DNA of 64,000 bases from Pelagibacterales bacterium SAG-MED37 (GTDB lineage: Bacteria; Pseudomonadota; Alphaproteobacteria; Pelagibacterales; Pelagibacteraceae). Below are positions 1-10,600 of the stretch, in pieces; position 1 is the first letter of the stretch, and every line of letters starts with the position of its first letter. The position numbers and the translations under genes were made by a program. Under the pieces are notes generated by a model that did no database searches, was not told the DNA's origin, and saw only the letters and a list, made by a program, of their open reading frames with translations. The DNA lies in NCBI GenBank assembly GCA_014653605.1, contig JACWEG010000001.1:62001-126000 (forward strand). Direction: 5' to 3'.

Positions 1-219
1 AATTTCAGGGTAAAGCTCAATAATAACATTTCCACATGTAACATTTAAAATGGCAATATTTTTTGGATTATCAAAATTAATCTTTTGAGGATCATAACTT
101 TTTATAAATAAACATTTGTCTTTTATCAAAAAGAAAGAACCAAAAAAAAATATCGCTAAAATAACAATAAAAGTAAAAATTATTTTTTCTAAATTTGATG
201 CTCTTATTTTTTTGATCAT
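1..219 (-). CDS. Peptidylprolyl isomerase, cyclophilin type (partial, runs off left edge)
   Basis: Manual reverse-strand translation MIKKIRASNLEKIIFTFIVILAIFFFG...NPKNIAILNVTCGNVIIELYPEI: N-terminal TM anchor followed by the cyclophilin start (T.G.v.ieL.pe.aP). Not in the ORF track because truncated. Confidence 0.7.
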   Translation of the reverse strand, partial: MIKKIRASNLEKIIFTFIVILAIFFFGSFFLIKDKCLFIKSYDPQKINFDNPKNIAILNVTCGNVIIELYPEI

Positions 220-950
220 AAAATAAAATTTTGATCAATTTTGAGTAGATTACTTTTAATATACTGTATTTTTCTTTTTAAAATTGGATCAAGATTATTT
301 AAATTTACTCCAATCATTAAATGGGAAAAAACCTCTGCCATATCCTCAGAAGCGGTAGATTGAGAATATTCAGAAAAAAAACCTTCAGTTCTAATATAAG
401 TACTTAGCCCTAATTTATCTGTACAGGTGGAGCATTCAGCATATTCGAATTCTTTGACATTAAATTTAGACCAAACATCTTCATCAAATAATTGTTTAAA
501 ACTATCATTTATAATATGGAACACTTCATGGTGGATTACACGTTCAAAATAATCTTCGTTAAATTTGATATCTAAGATTAATGTTTTCATTACATGATCA
601 GGGATTCCAGCAGTATTAATATTTGATATGGATAAATCCTCACACAGGACTATGTATTTAAGATTAATTTTTTTAAGAAATTCTTGACTATATCTATTTA
701 AATTTTTTTTAATCATTTTGTATTTTTGATCGAGAATTTTCTTTTCAGAATTATAACAATTTATATTTTTTTCAACACCGAGTGTAAAAGGTTGTTTAGC
801 ATATAAGTATCTCAGTTTGTTTGGAGTTTTAATGTCATAAATTTCTAAATTTGGAATTTTTATAAGATTATAAATAGTATCAGCTTGAGTTTGAGTGAAA
901 ATAAATAAAGATAGTATAATTAATCTAATTAAGCTCATAAATTTACACAT
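216..950 (-). CDS. Secreted putative zinc metallopeptidase-like protein
   Basis: ORF with N-terminal signal-like segment and HExxH motif (IHHEVFHIIND); overlaps the next gene by 4 nt. Confidence 0.5.
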   Translation of the reverse strand: MCKFMSLIRLIILSLFIFTQTQADTIYNLIKIPNLEIYDIKTPNKLRYLYAKQPFTLGVEKNINCYNSEKKILDQKYKMIKKNLNRYSQEFLKKINLKYIVLCEDLSISNINTAGIPDHVMKTLILDIKFNEDYFERVIHHEVFHIINDSFKQLFDEDVWSKFNVKEFEYAECSTCTDKLGLSTYIRTEGFFSEYSQSTASEDMAEVFSHLMIGVNLNNLDPILKRKIQYIKSNLLKIDQNFIL

Positions 951-991
951 AGAAGATATTCCAATTTAGATGAATGTGATACAATTTTACT

Positions 992-1951
992 GTGAAAAAA
1001 AAAAGAAATAAAGATCCAATCCAACCAGTAAGTGGAACTAAAGTGCCACGGTTTGCTGGACCTTCAACATTTGCAAGATTACCTGAGCTAAGAGATGTGG
1101 AGAGTTGTGATGTTGCAATTGTCGGGATTCCATTTGATGCTGGAACCAGTTACAGACCAGGTGCAAGATTTGGACCCCAAAGTATTAGACAAGCTTCCAG
1201 ACACTTAAGAACAAATTACCATCCAAGCTATGATGTTGAACCTTTTAAAGTACAACAGGTAGCTGATGCAGGAGATATTACTTGCAACCCATTCAACATT
1301 GAAGAAGCAATTAAACAAATAGAGGTGGGAGCTGAAGAATTATTAAATAAAGTTGGGGGAATTATAAGTCTTGGTGGTGACCACACAATTGCATTTCCAT
1401 TGTTAAAAGCTGTTAATAAAATTAACAATGGTCCAGTAGCTTTAGTGCATTTTGATGCTCACCTAGATACTTGGGACACTTATTTTGGTGCACCTTACAC
1501 TCACGGTACGCCCTTTAGAAGAGCAAGGGAAGAAAATTTATTTTTAGATGATGCTTCAATGCATGTAGGTATAAGAGGACCTTTGTACAGTAGAGATGAT
1601 ATCAAAAATGATGAAAGTTTTGGATTTAAGATCATTCACTGTGATGAGTTTCAAACTCAAGGAACTGATAAAATTGCTGAAAGAATTAAAAAAAGAGTTG
1701 GAGATAACCCTCTATATTTATCTATTGATATAGATGTATTAGATCCTGCTTTTGCCCCCGGAACTGGTACACCAGAAATTGCTGGAATGACCTCAAGAGA
1801 AATGGTTAACACTATAAGAGGTTTATCAGGTTTAAATTTAATTTCAGCTGATGTTGTTGAGGTTTCACCAGCTTATGATCATGCTGAAGTAACCTCTCTT
1901 GCTGCAGCAACAATAGTTTATGAATTAACTAATTTGTTTGCAAAAAAATAA
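992..1951 (+). CDS. speB: Agmatinase/arginase-family ureohydrolase
   Basis: GGDHTIAFPLL, HFDAHLDT and SIDIDVLDPAFAPGTGTPE ureohydrolase motifs. Confidence 0.85.
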   Translation: MKKKRNKDPIQPVSGTKVPRFAGPSTFARLPELRDVESCDVAIVGIPFDAGTSYRPGARFGPQSIRQASRHLRTNYHPSYDVEPFKVQQVADAGDITCNPFNIEEAIKQIEVGAEELLNKVGGIISLGGDHTIAFPLLKAVNKINNGPVALVHFDAHLDTWDTYFGAPYTHGTPFRRAREENLFLDDASMHVGIRGPLYSRDDIKNDESFGFKIIHCDEFQTQGTDKIAERIKKRVGDNPLYLSIDIDVLDPAFAPGTGTPEIAGMTSREMVNTIRGLSGLNLISADVVEVSPAYDHAEVTSLAAATIVYELTNLFAKK

Positions 1952-1971
1952 GGAAAGGTTAGGAGTCTGCT

Positions 1972-3405
1972 ATGGAAAATAAAAAAAATTTTTATATAGA
2001 CGGTAAATGGGTAACAGCAATAAGCAAAGAAGAAATTAAAGTAATCAACCCTGCTACAGAAGAAGAATGTGCTGTAATATCATTAGGAAACAAAGAAGAT
2101 GTTGACTTGGCAGTAAACGCTGCAAAAAAAGCTTATAGTTCATGGGCATTTTCACCGAAAGAAGAAAGAATATTATTATTAGAAAAACTTTATGAGAATT
2201 ATAAAAAAAGATGGGCAGATATTGCCAATGCAATTACTGATGAAATGGGTGCTCCAAAAGACTTTGCTACAAAACTTCAAGCTGGAACAGGTGCCGCTCA
2301 TTTAAAGTCTTTTATTAGGTATTTAAAAAATTTCGAATTTGAAAAACCATTAGGTGAACATGCTCCAAACCAAAGACTTATCTATGAACCAAAAGGAGTT
2401 TGTGCATTAATAACACCTTGGAATTGGCCAATGAACCAAGTTTGCTTAAAAGTTATGCCTGCAATAGCTTCTGGATGCACAATGGTTTTAAAACCATCAG
2501 AACTTGCGCCATTATCATCAATGATTCTTGCTGAATTGATAGATGATACCAAATTTCCTGCAGGAGTGTTCAATTTAGTTAATGGAGATGGAGCCACAAC
2601 AGGCGATGCACTAACAAGCCACCCGGATATAAATATGATTTCTTTTACAGGATCAACTAGAGCAGGAGCTTTAATCTCTCAAAATGCTGCTAAAGATTTT
2701 AAAAGAGTGAGTTTAGAATTAGGAGGCAAAGGTGCTAATATTATTTTTAAGGATGCTGACCCTGAAGCAATTGAAAGAGGTGCGTTAAGATGTTTTAGAA
2801 ATTCAGGTCAATCATGTAATGCTCCTACAAGAATGCTAGTAGAGAAATCTATGTATAGTGATGCAATAGAAAGATTGAAAAAATATACAGAAAATTTTGA
2901 GGTAGGTGACCCTAAAAAAGAAGGAGAGCATATAGGCCCAGTGATTTCTGAAACTCAATATAATAAAATTCAAACTTTAATTAAAAAGGGAATTGATGAA
3001 GGTGCTAAATTAGTTGCAGGTGGACCAGGTAAACCACCAGGACTAGACAAAGGCTATTTTGTTAAACCCACTGTATTTGCAGATGTAAATAATAATATGG
3101 AAGTCGCAAGAACAGAAATTTTTGGACCAGTATTATCGGTAATTCCATTTGAAACCGAAGAAGAAGCAATTGAAATTGCCAATGACACACCTTATGGATT
3201 AACAAACTATATTCAAACCAAAGACTCAGAAAAAGTAAAAAGAGTTGCGAGAAAGCTTAGATCAGGAATGGTTGATGTAAATGGAGCTGGTATTGCAGTT
3301 GATGCTCCATTTGGAGGTTTTAAACATTCAGGAATTGGTAGAGAAGCCGGTGAACATGGCCTTGAGGAATTTTTGGAAGTAAAATCTGTGGGTGGCTGGA
3401 GTTAA
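1972..3405 (+). CDS. NAD(P)-dependent aldehyde dehydrogenase
   Basis: PWNWPMNQ, FTGSTRAG, LELGGKGANI, GQSCNAPTR, EIFGPVLSV motifs. Confidence 0.9.
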   Translation: MENKKNFYIDGKWVTAISKEEIKVINPATEEECAVISLGNKEDVDLAVNAAKKAYSSWAFSPKEERILLLEKLYENYKKRWADIANAITDEMGAPKDFATKLQAGTGAAHLKSFIRYLKNFEFEKPLGEHAPNQRLIYEPKGVCALITPWNWPMNQVCLKVMPAIASGCTMVLKPSELAPLSSMILAELIDDTKFPAGVFNLVNGDGATTGDALTSHPDINMISFTGSTRAGALISQNAAKDFKRVSLELGGKGANIIFKDADPEAIERGALRCFRNSGQSCNAPTRMLVEKSMYSDAIERLKKYTENFEVGDPKKEGEHIGPVISETQYNKIQTLIKKGIDEGAKLVAGGPGKPPGLDKGYFVKPTVFADVNNNMEVARTEIFGPVLSVIPFETEEEAIEIANDTPYGLTNYIQTKDSEKVKRVARKLRSGMVDVNGAGIAVDAPFGGFKHSGIGREAGEHGLEEFLEVKSVGGWS

Positions 3406-4598
3406 TTTAGAAGAGATTGTTTTTTTAAACCATCTAAAAACTTTAAACACTTTTTTAATTCATTTAGTTCAATAAATTCATCTACTTTGTGAGCTTGTTC
3501 AATTGAGCCTGGACCACATACAACTGTACTCATACCAATTTCCTGAAATAATCCTGCCTCTGTTCCAAAAGACACAACTTCTCTTGAATTATCACCAGTG
3601 AGACTTGAGACTAACTCACAAGCCTCAGATTTTTCAACTCGATCGAATCCTGTTACTTCACCTATTATTTCTTTTCTAATATTTGATTTAGAAAAAACTT
3701 TTTTCATTTCTGGCAAAAGAATATCATTTGCGTATTCATCAATTTTTTTATTTAAAAAAACACCATCTTCTTTAACAACCGGTCTCGTTTCCCAATTAAT
3801 ATGACACTTATCAGCTATAACATTATGAGCAATACCTCCAAATATTCCTCCTACTTGTAAAGTTGAAAAAGGTGGATCAAATATAGAGTCTTTTGGGGCT
3901 CTTTTTTTAAGTTCATTTCTTAATTCAATTAATTTTGATGCGTATCTTGCTGCAAATTCAACAGCACTAACACCTTTATGAGGAGCAGAGCTGTGTCCTG
4001 CTAAACCCTCAAAATAAGTTGTATATTCATAACAACCTTTGTGAGCATCTATGATTTTCATTTTAGTAGGTTCACCAATAATACAAATTCCATCTTGAAT
4101 ATTTCTTTTTTGAAGTTCTTTGATTAAAATAGGAGCTCCTAAACATGCTGTCTCCTCATCAAAGGTAAATGAAAAATGGATATCTCTATTTAAATTTATT
4201 TTTGCATAAATTGGAGCAAAAGCTAAAGTGCATGCTATAAAACCTTTCATGTCACAAGAACCTCTACCATAAAGTTTGTCACCCTTAATTGTTGCTTTAA
4301 AAGGATCAGTGCTCCAACTTTTTGACACAGGAACTGTATCTGTATGACCAGATAAAATTATTGGTTTAGCACCATTAGATTTTTTTGCTTTAATAGTTGC
4401 AAAAAGATTTACTCTTTTTTTTTCATTATCAAATGTCTTAAAAGATGTTGCTCCAAGTTCTTTTAGTAAATTTTCACAATAATTAATTAATTCACTATTA
4501 TCTTCTCCTGAAATAGTCCTAAAACCTATTAGATCTGATAAAATTTTTACAGAATTATTATATAATTCTTCTAAATTAATATCTGTACTCATAACCAA
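3402..4598 (-). CDS. argE: Acetylornithine deacetylase / M20 peptidase
   Basis: LSGHTDTVPV, GRGSCDMKG, FDEETACLG, GPGSIEQAHKVDE motifs typical of ArgE/M20. Confidence 0.8.
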   Translation of the reverse strand: MVMSTDINLEELYNNSVKILSDLIGFRTISGEDNSELINYCENLLKELGATSFKTFDNEKKRVNLFATIKAKKSNGAKPIILSGHTDTVPVSKSWSTDPFKATIKGDKLYGRGSCDMKGFIACTLAFAPIYAKINLNRDIHFSFTFDEETACLGAPILIKELQKRNIQDGICIIGEPTKMKIIDAHKGCYEYTTYFEGLAGHSSAPHKGVSAVEFAARYASKLIELRNELKKRAPKDSIFDPPFSTLQVGGIFGGIAHNVIADKCHINWETRPVVKEDGVFLNKKIDEYANDILLPEMKKVFSKSNIRKEIIGEVTGFDRVEKSEACELVSSLTGDNSREVVSFGTEAGLFQEIGMSTVVCGPGSIEQAHKVDEFIELNELKKCLKFLDGLKKQSLLN

Positions 4599-4621
4599 TA
4601 ATTAATATAAATACTGCATTT

Positions 4622-4963
4622 ATGAAAGAAGAAATAACATACGATATTTTTGATAAAGTTGATATTAGAGTTGGAACAGTGGTTTCAGTAAAGAAAAATG
4701 AAAAAGCTAGAAAACCCTCATTAGTTGTTGAAGTAGATTTTGGAGAAGAAATTGGTATTAAGCAATCATCAGCTCAGATTACTCATTACTACAATGAAGA
4801 AAATTTAAAAGGTAAACAAGTTATAGGTGTTTGCAATTTTGCTGAAAAAAATATTGCTGGTGTAGTTTCACAAGTTTTGATTTTAGGTTCAATTGATAAA
4901 GAAGGAAAAGTAATCTTAGTACATCCATCTCAAAAATCTGAAAACGGTCTTCCTATAGCCTAA
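4622..4963 (+). CDS. tRNA-binding (CsaA-like) protein
   Basis: FDKVDIRVGTVVSV...KPSLVVEVDFGEEIGIKQSSAQIT CsaA/EMAP tRNA-binding fold pattern. Confidence 0.8.
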   Translation: MKEEITYDIFDKVDIRVGTVVSVKKNEKARKPSLVVEVDFGEEIGIKQSSAQITHYYNEENLKGKQVIGVCNFAEKNIAGVVSQVLILGSIDKEGKVILVHPSQKSENGLPIA

Positions 4964-4967
4964 TTTC

Positions 4968-5558
4968 ATGCACCCTGAAATTTTATCAATGGCTTTGTTT
5001 TGGATAGTAGCAGCCTACACCCCAGGTCCGAACAATGTAATAGCTTCTTATTCAGGTTTTAATTTTGGTATAAAAAAAACATTACCACATATTTTTGGAG
5101 TTGCATTAGGATTTACTTTTCTTATTTTTCTATTAACAATTGGTTTAGTTAATGTCTTCAAAATATTTCCTATTATTCAAGTTTCTTTAAAATATTTAGG
5201 AAGTATTTTTTTAGTTTACTTAGCTTATAAAATTTATTTTTCTAAGATAGATAGTGAGAAAAAAAATGAAAACCCAGTAAAGTTCATTGAGACATTTCTT
5301 TTTCAATTCTTAAATCCTAAAGGTGTATTAATTGGTATAATTATTGTATCAACTTATGTCGAACATGGAGAGAACTATTTGAAATATGCGACTCAAGTTA
5401 TTGTTTTTGCATTCTTAGTTTCTTTAAGCAGCATTACTTTTTGGACATTTGTAGGTAAATATCTTAGGAAATTTGCGACAAATGAGAAATTTATTAAATA
5501 CTTTAATTGTGTTATGTCACTGCTTCTTATTTTAAGCATAATTACTTTTTATATATAA
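4968..5558 (+). CDS. LysE/RhtB family translocator
   Basis: Multi-TM; N-terminal TPGPNN motif typical of LysE family. Confidence 0.8.
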   Translation: MHPEILSMALFWIVAAYTPGPNNVIASYSGFNFGIKKTLPHIFGVALGFTFLIFLLTIGLVNVFKIFPIIQVSLKYLGSIFLVYLAYKIYFSKIDSEKKNENPVKFIETFLFQFLNPKGVLIGIIIVSTYVEHGENYLKYATQVIVFAFLVSLSSITFWTFVGKYLRKFATNEKFIKYFNCVMSLLLILSIITFYI

Positions 5559-5561
5559 CAC

Positions 5562-8231
5562 ATGAAACCAGGTACAAAAAATTCATACAATTCATTAACA
5601 GAAATAAAGATTAATAATAAAGACTTTAAAATTTTTTCTTTATCTAAAGCTGAGACTAATGGCCTAAATGGTATATCAAAGCTACCCAAATCCCTTAAGG
5701 TATTACTTGAAAATCTTTTAAGATATGAAGATGACTTGTCAGTTACTAAAAATCAAATTGAAGCAATAAAAAATTGGCTAAAAGAAAAAAAATCTAAAAC
5801 TGAAATAGCATATAGACCAGCAAGAGTTTTACTTCAAGACTATACTGGAATACCTGCAGTAGCAGATCTTGCTGCTATGCGAGAAGCTGTTAAGGACAAA
5901 AATAAAGATCCAAATACAATTAACCCTCTTTCAGCTGTAGACCTCGTTATTGACCACTCGGTACAAGTAGACCAATCTGCAAAAGCAGACTCTTTTGATA
6001 AAAATGTTGAAATTGAATTTAATAGAAATGGAGAACGATACTCTTTTCTTAAATGGGGACAACAGGCATTTAATAACTTTAGAATAGTTCCACCAGGAAC
6101 GGGGATTTGTCATCAAGTTAATCTTGAATATCTTTCAAAAGTTGTTTGGTCAGCTGAGCACGAGGGTCAAAATTATTTGTTTCCTGATACACTTGTTGGT
6201 ACAGATAGTCATACAACAATGGTTAATGGCTTATCTGTTTTAGGATGGGGTGTTGGAGGTATAGAAGCAGAAGCAGGAATGTTAGGTCAGCCAATATCTA
6301 TGTTAATTCCAGAAGTTATTGGTTTTGAAGTAAAAAATAAAATGCCTGAGGGCACTACAGCTACCGACTTAGTTTTAACAGTTGTTAAGATGTTAAGAGA
6401 TAAGGGTGTTGTTGGAAAATTTGTAGAGTTTTATGGTGATGGTTTGAAGAATTTAACTCTAGCTGATCGAGCAACAATAGCAAATATGGCTCCAGAGTAT
6501 GGTGCAACGTGTGGATTTTTTCCAATAGATGATGAGACTTTAAAATATTTAAAATTTTCTGGAAGAGATCAGTCCACAGTAAAAATAGTTGAGGAGTATG
6601 CAAAAGCTCAAGGATTATGGGCGAGTGATGATATTGAATTTACAGATACTTTAACTCTGGATATGTCTACAATAGTACCTACAATTTCTGGACCAAAAAG
6701 ACCTCAAGACAAAGTTTTGCTAACTGATGCATCAACAAGCTTTAAAAAAAGTTTTAAAGAAATAACTAATAAAAAAGATTTCTCAATAGCTAAAGTTCCT
6801 AATACTGATTATGAAATAAAAGATGGATCTATTCTAATTGCAGCAATTACATCTTGCACAAATACTTCAAATCCAAACGTTCTTATAGGAGCAGGTTTGC
6901 TTGCAAAAAAAGCTGTAGAGCTTGGTCTTGATGTAAAACCTTGGGTAAAAACTTCGTTAGCTCCAGGGTCTCAAGTGGTTACAGATTATTTAGCCAAAGC
7001 TGGCTTAAACATTTATTTAGACAAATTAGGTTTTAATTTGGTTGGTTATGGCTGCACTACATGCATTGGAAATTCTGGTCCATTGGCAGATAATATAGTT
7101 GAAGCTATCCAAAAAGAAGATATTTACGGTGTTTCAGTTTTATCTGGAAATAGAAATTTTGAAGGAAGAATTTCTCCTCATATTAAAGCAAATTATTTAG
7201 CATCTCCTCCTTTAGTAGTTGCTTATGCTTTAGCGGGACATATGGAATTTGATTTGTACAAAGACTCTTTTGGAAAAGATAAAAATGGAAATGATATTTT
7301 TATGAAAGATATTTGGCCGACTAATAAAGAAATAGAAGAAACTCTTAAATCATCTTTAAACGCTGAAATGTTTGTTAAAAGATACTCAAATGTTTCTGAA
7401 GGACCAAAACAGTGGCAAGAAATTAAAACAGAAAAAACAAGCATTTATAATTGGGAAGAAAATTCTACCTATGTAAAAAAACCTCCTTTTTTTGACAACC
7501 TTCCAGATGAACCAGAGGGTTTTCAAGAAATTAAAGACGCTAGACCATTACTGATCTTAGGTGATATGGTCACAACAGATCACATTTCACCCGCTGGAAA
7601 TATTCAGAAAGAAAGCCCTACTGGTGAATATTTTATGAAACATCAAATATTACCCAAAGATTATAATTCCTATGGTTCAAGAAGAGGTAATCATGAAGTT
7701 ATGATGAGAGGAACTTTTGCTAATATAAGAATTAGGAATGAAATGGCCCCAGGTACAGAGGGGGGTTTTACTAAGCTATACCCTGAAGATAAAGTAATGC
7801 CAATTTATGATGCAGTTGTGGAATATAAAAAAAGAGGAACAGACCTAGTTGTTATTGGAGGCAAAGAGTATGGAACAGGTTCTTCTAGAGATTGGGCTGC
7901 TAAAGGAACAAAACTATTAGGAGTAAAAACTGTAATTGCTGAAAGCTTTGAAAGAATTCATAGATCAAATTTGATTGGTATGGGTATTTTACCATTACAA
8001 TTTATTGATAATATAGATAGAAAAAAACTTAATTTAATTGGATCTGAGTTAATAAGTGTAATGGAAATTGAAAATGGAATTAACCCCTCTGATAAGATTA
8101 AGGTTGAAATAAAGTATGCCTCAGGAGAGATCAAAAAGATTCAAACATTATGTAGGATCGATACTAAAAATGAATTAGAGTATTATAAAAATGGAGGCAT
8201 ATTGCAATATGTCCTTAGAAATATGATTTAA
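5562..8231 (+). CDS. acnA: Aconitate hydratase A
   Basis: 889 aa; LFPDTLVGTDSHTTMVNGLSVLGWGVGGIEAEA, TSCTNTSNP, GCTTCIGNSGPL, GSSRDWAAKG motifs. Confidence 0.97.
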   Translation: MKPGTKNSYNSLTEIKINNKDFKIFSLSKAETNGLNGISKLPKSLKVLLENLLRYEDDLSVTKNQIEAIKNWLKEKKSKTEIAYRPARVLLQDYTGIPAVADLAAMREAVKDKNKDPNTINPLSAVDLVIDHSVQVDQSAKADSFDKNVEIEFNRNGERYSFLKWGQQAFNNFRIVPPGTGICHQVNLEYLSKVVWSAEHEGQNYLFPDTLVGTDSHTTMVNGLSVLGWGVGGIEAEAGMLGQPISMLIPEVIGFEVKNKMPEGTTATDLVLTVVKMLRDKGVVGKFVEFYGDGLKNLTLADRATIANMAPEYGATCGFFPIDDETLKYLKFSGRDQSTVKIVEEYAKAQGLWASDDIEFTDTLTLDMSTIVPTISGPKRPQDKVLLTDASTSFKKSFKEITNKKDFSIAKVPNTDYEIKDGSILIAAITSCTNTSNPNVLIGAGLLAKKAVELGLDVKPWVKTSLAPGSQVVTDYLAKAGLNIYLDKLGFNLVGYGCTTCIGNSGPLADNIVEAIQKEDIYGVSVLSGNRNFEGRISPHIKANYLASPPLVVAYALAGHMEFDLYKDSFGKDKNGNDIFMKDIWPTNKEIEETLKSSLNAEMFVKRYSNVSEGPKQWQEIKTEKTSIYNWEENSTYVKKPPFFDNLPDEPEGFQEIKDARPLLILGDMVTTDHISPAGNIQKESPTGEYFMKHQILPKDYNSYGSRRGNHEVMMRGTFANIRIRNEMAPGTEGGFTKLYPEDKVMPIYDAVVEYKKRGTDLVVIGGKEYGTGSSRDWAAKGTKLLGVKTVIAESFERIHRSNLIGMGILPLQFIDNIDRKKLNLIGSELISVMEIENGINPSDKIKVEIKYASGEIKKIQTLCRIDTKNELEYYKNGGILQYVLRNMI

Positions 8232-8233
8232 AT

Positions 8234-8878
8234 ATGGATGAAGAAATCTCAATAATTGATAGCAATACAAGAAATCAAAAAATTAAAGATTTTTTTATAA
8301 ATAATAAAAAAATATTAGCAACAATTACAATTTTTTTAATATTTTCAATATTAAGTTTTTACATATATCAAATTTATAAAGACCAACATAAAGAGAATAT
8401 TTCAAATAGATATAATAGTGCAATAATTGAACATAAGAACGGTGATGACTCTAATATTATCTCTGAGATGAAAGAAATTATTGAGGATAAAAACAGCACA
8501 TATTCTCCTTTGGCACTATATTATTTGATTGATGAAAATTTGATAAAAGACAAAAATGAAATTAATTATTTATTTGATGTTCTTATAAATAAAACTTCCT
8601 TAGATTATGAAATTAAAAATCTTATAATATATAAAAAGGCTCTTTTTAATGCTGATACGACTAATGAAAATGAATTATTGAATATATTGAACCCCATCAT
8701 TAATTCAAAAAGCATTTGGAAGTCACATGGATTATATTTATTGGCAGAATATTTTTACTCAAAAAATGAAAAACAAAAGTCAAAAGAATTTTTTAATCAA
8801 ATACTAAATACAAAAAATGCTAATACGGATATAATAAAAGAAACCCAAAAAAGATTAAACCGAGATCTTAGTGAATAA
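8234..8878 (+). CDS. Tetratricopeptide-like membrane-anchored protein (YfgM-like)
   Basis: N-terminal TM segment, helical TPR-like body, directly upstream of a BamB-like gene. Confidence 0.5.
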   Translation: MDEEISIIDSNTRNQKIKDFFINNKKILATITIFLIFSILSFYIYQIYKDQHKENISNRYNSAIIEHKNGDDSNIISEMKEIIEDKNSTYSPLALYYLIDENLIKDKNEINYLFDVLINKTSLDYEIKNLIIYKKALFNADTTNENELLNILNPIINSKSIWKSHGLYLLAEYFYSKNEKQKSKEFFNQILNTKNANTDIIKETQKRLNRDLSE

Positions 8879-10169
8879 ACTATTAATATTTATTTTAATT
8901 TCTTTTCTTCTAAATAATTGTTCATTAAACAAGAATTCAAAACTATGGAATGAGAAAGAAAAAATTGAAAATGAAAACAAGAATTTAAAAAAAATTCTTG
9001 TTAAAAAAGAAAATGCAGTGAGTGAATTAAATGCTTCATTAAAATTAAACTTGTCTAAAAGTCAAAATAATAAAAAAACAAATAATAAACTCAATAACTT
9101 TGGATCGCTGGAATATGAAGGACATCTTAATAAAATTGCAACTCATAAATTTTCAAAATTTGAAAATTTTGCGCAATCTAATTTTGAACCATTATTTTTA
9201 GATAATGGTTTAATATTTTTTAATAAAAAAGGAGACATCATAAGAATTGATGAAAATAAAAAGATTTCTTGGAAAAAAAATTATTATTCTAAAAATGAAA
9301 AAAAATTAAATCCAATTTTGTCACTTTCTTTGGTAAACAATAACTTAATAGTGGCTGATAACGTTTCAAAAATCTTTTCAATTAATAGTAATTCAGGAGA
9401 TTTAATATGGTCTAATAAAAGTGATTATCCATTTAATTCAGAAATAAAAATTAAAGATAACAAATTTTTTGTAGTTGATTACAAAAATATTTTAAGATGT
9501 TTTTATTTAAATGATGGTTCTGAATGTTGGAATGTACAGACAGAAGACTCTTTTACTGTTTCAAAATCAAAATTTTCGTTAATAATTAAAGATAACTTAA
9601 TTATTTTTAATAACTCAATAGGGGATATTACAGCAGTTGACATATCCTCAGGATTAATACAATGGCAACTTCCCACCCAAAAAAGCACTATTACTAATGA
9701 GACGTATAATTTTAACTACTCAAAATTAATAAGTGATGGTAATTCAATTTATTTTTCAAATAATAAAAATCAATTTTATTCAGTTGATTTGAAAACTGGA
9801 ACAACTAATTGGATTAATGAAATTAATTCTATTTTAACACCCATTATAGTTGATGATTTTATTTTTACTGTTTCAAATAGTGGACATCTTTTTACTCTTC
9901 AAAACAAACAGGGTAATATAATTAAGATTAACAATCTTTACAAAAATTATGATCAAAAAAAAAGAAAGAATTTAAAACCAACAGGTTTTTCCATTGGTAG
10001 TAATAAACTTTATCTGAGTAATTCAAATGGAAGTTTAATAATAATAAATTTAAATTCAGGAGATGTGTTAAAAGCTGAAAAAGTTGCTCGCAACTTTATA
10101 TCGAAACCTTACATTCAAGGTGGAAATTTATTTGTTGTTAAAAATGGATCTATAATTCAATATGATTAA
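8871..10169 (+). CDS. BamB-like outer-membrane assembly lipoprotein (PQQ-type beta-propeller)
   Basis: Lipobox-like LLNNC; repeated GDLIWSNK / GLIQWQLP / GTTNWINE blades. Confidence 0.65.
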   Translation: MNKLLIFILISFLLNNCSLNKNSKLWNEKEKIENENKNLKKILVKKENAVSELNASLKLNLSKSQNNKKTNNKLNNFGSLEYEGHLNKIATHKFSKFENFAQSNFEPLFLDNGLIFFNKKGDIIRIDENKKISWKKNYYSKNEKKLNPILSLSLVNNNLIVADNVSKIFSINSNSGDLIWSNKSDYPFNSEIKIKDNKFFVVDYKNILRCFYLNDGSECWNVQTEDSFTVSKSKFSLIIKDNLIIFNNSIGDITAVDISSGLIQWQLPTQKSTITNETYNFNYSKLISDGNSIYFSNNKNQFYSVDLKTGTTNWINEINSILTPIIVDDFIFTVSNSGHLFTLQNKQGNIIKINNLYKNYDQKKRKNLKPTGFSIGSNKLYLSNSNGSLIIINLNSGDVLKAEKVARNFISKPYIQGGNLFVVKNGSIIQYD

Positions 10170-10171
10170 AT

Positions 10172-10600
10172 ATGTTTTTAAGATTCTTAGAAAAAATTGG
10201 AAGAAAAAAAGTTGTTCTAGATAGAGGACCCTCCCATCCTAGATATGCTGAAGCTAAACCATGGATGAATAGGTACTATGTTCTTTTGAGACATAGACCA
10301 AAATGGTTTCCCTTTAACATCTTGATCCATGAGATGTTGGCTGATGATCATGGAGACGGAGTTCATAATCATACTTTTCCTTATATTACGATAATATTAA
10401 GAGGGGGTTATTGGGAAACTTTGACCACAGGAAAATTTTGGAGACCACCAGGATACATTGGTTTTAGATCAGCTAATAATTTACATAGAGTTGATTTAAA
10501 ACCTGGTACGAAGCCTTTAACTATATTTATTTCAGGTCCTTTTGGATTGAGACGCGGACCAAGATCAGAGTACGGAATAGATTTTAAAACAAAAAAATGA
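10172..10600 (+). CDS. Cupin-fold hypothetical protein
   Basis: HNHTFPYITIILRGGYWE ... RPPGYIGFRSANNLHRVDL resembles paired cupin motifs. Confidence 0.5.
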   Translation: MFLRFLEKIGRKKVVLDRGPSHPRYAEAKPWMNRYYVLLRHRPKWFPFNILIHEMLADDHGDGVHNHTFPYITIILRGGYWETLTTGKFWRPPGYIGFRSANNLHRVDLKPGTKPLTIFISGPFGLRRGPRSEYGIDFKTKK

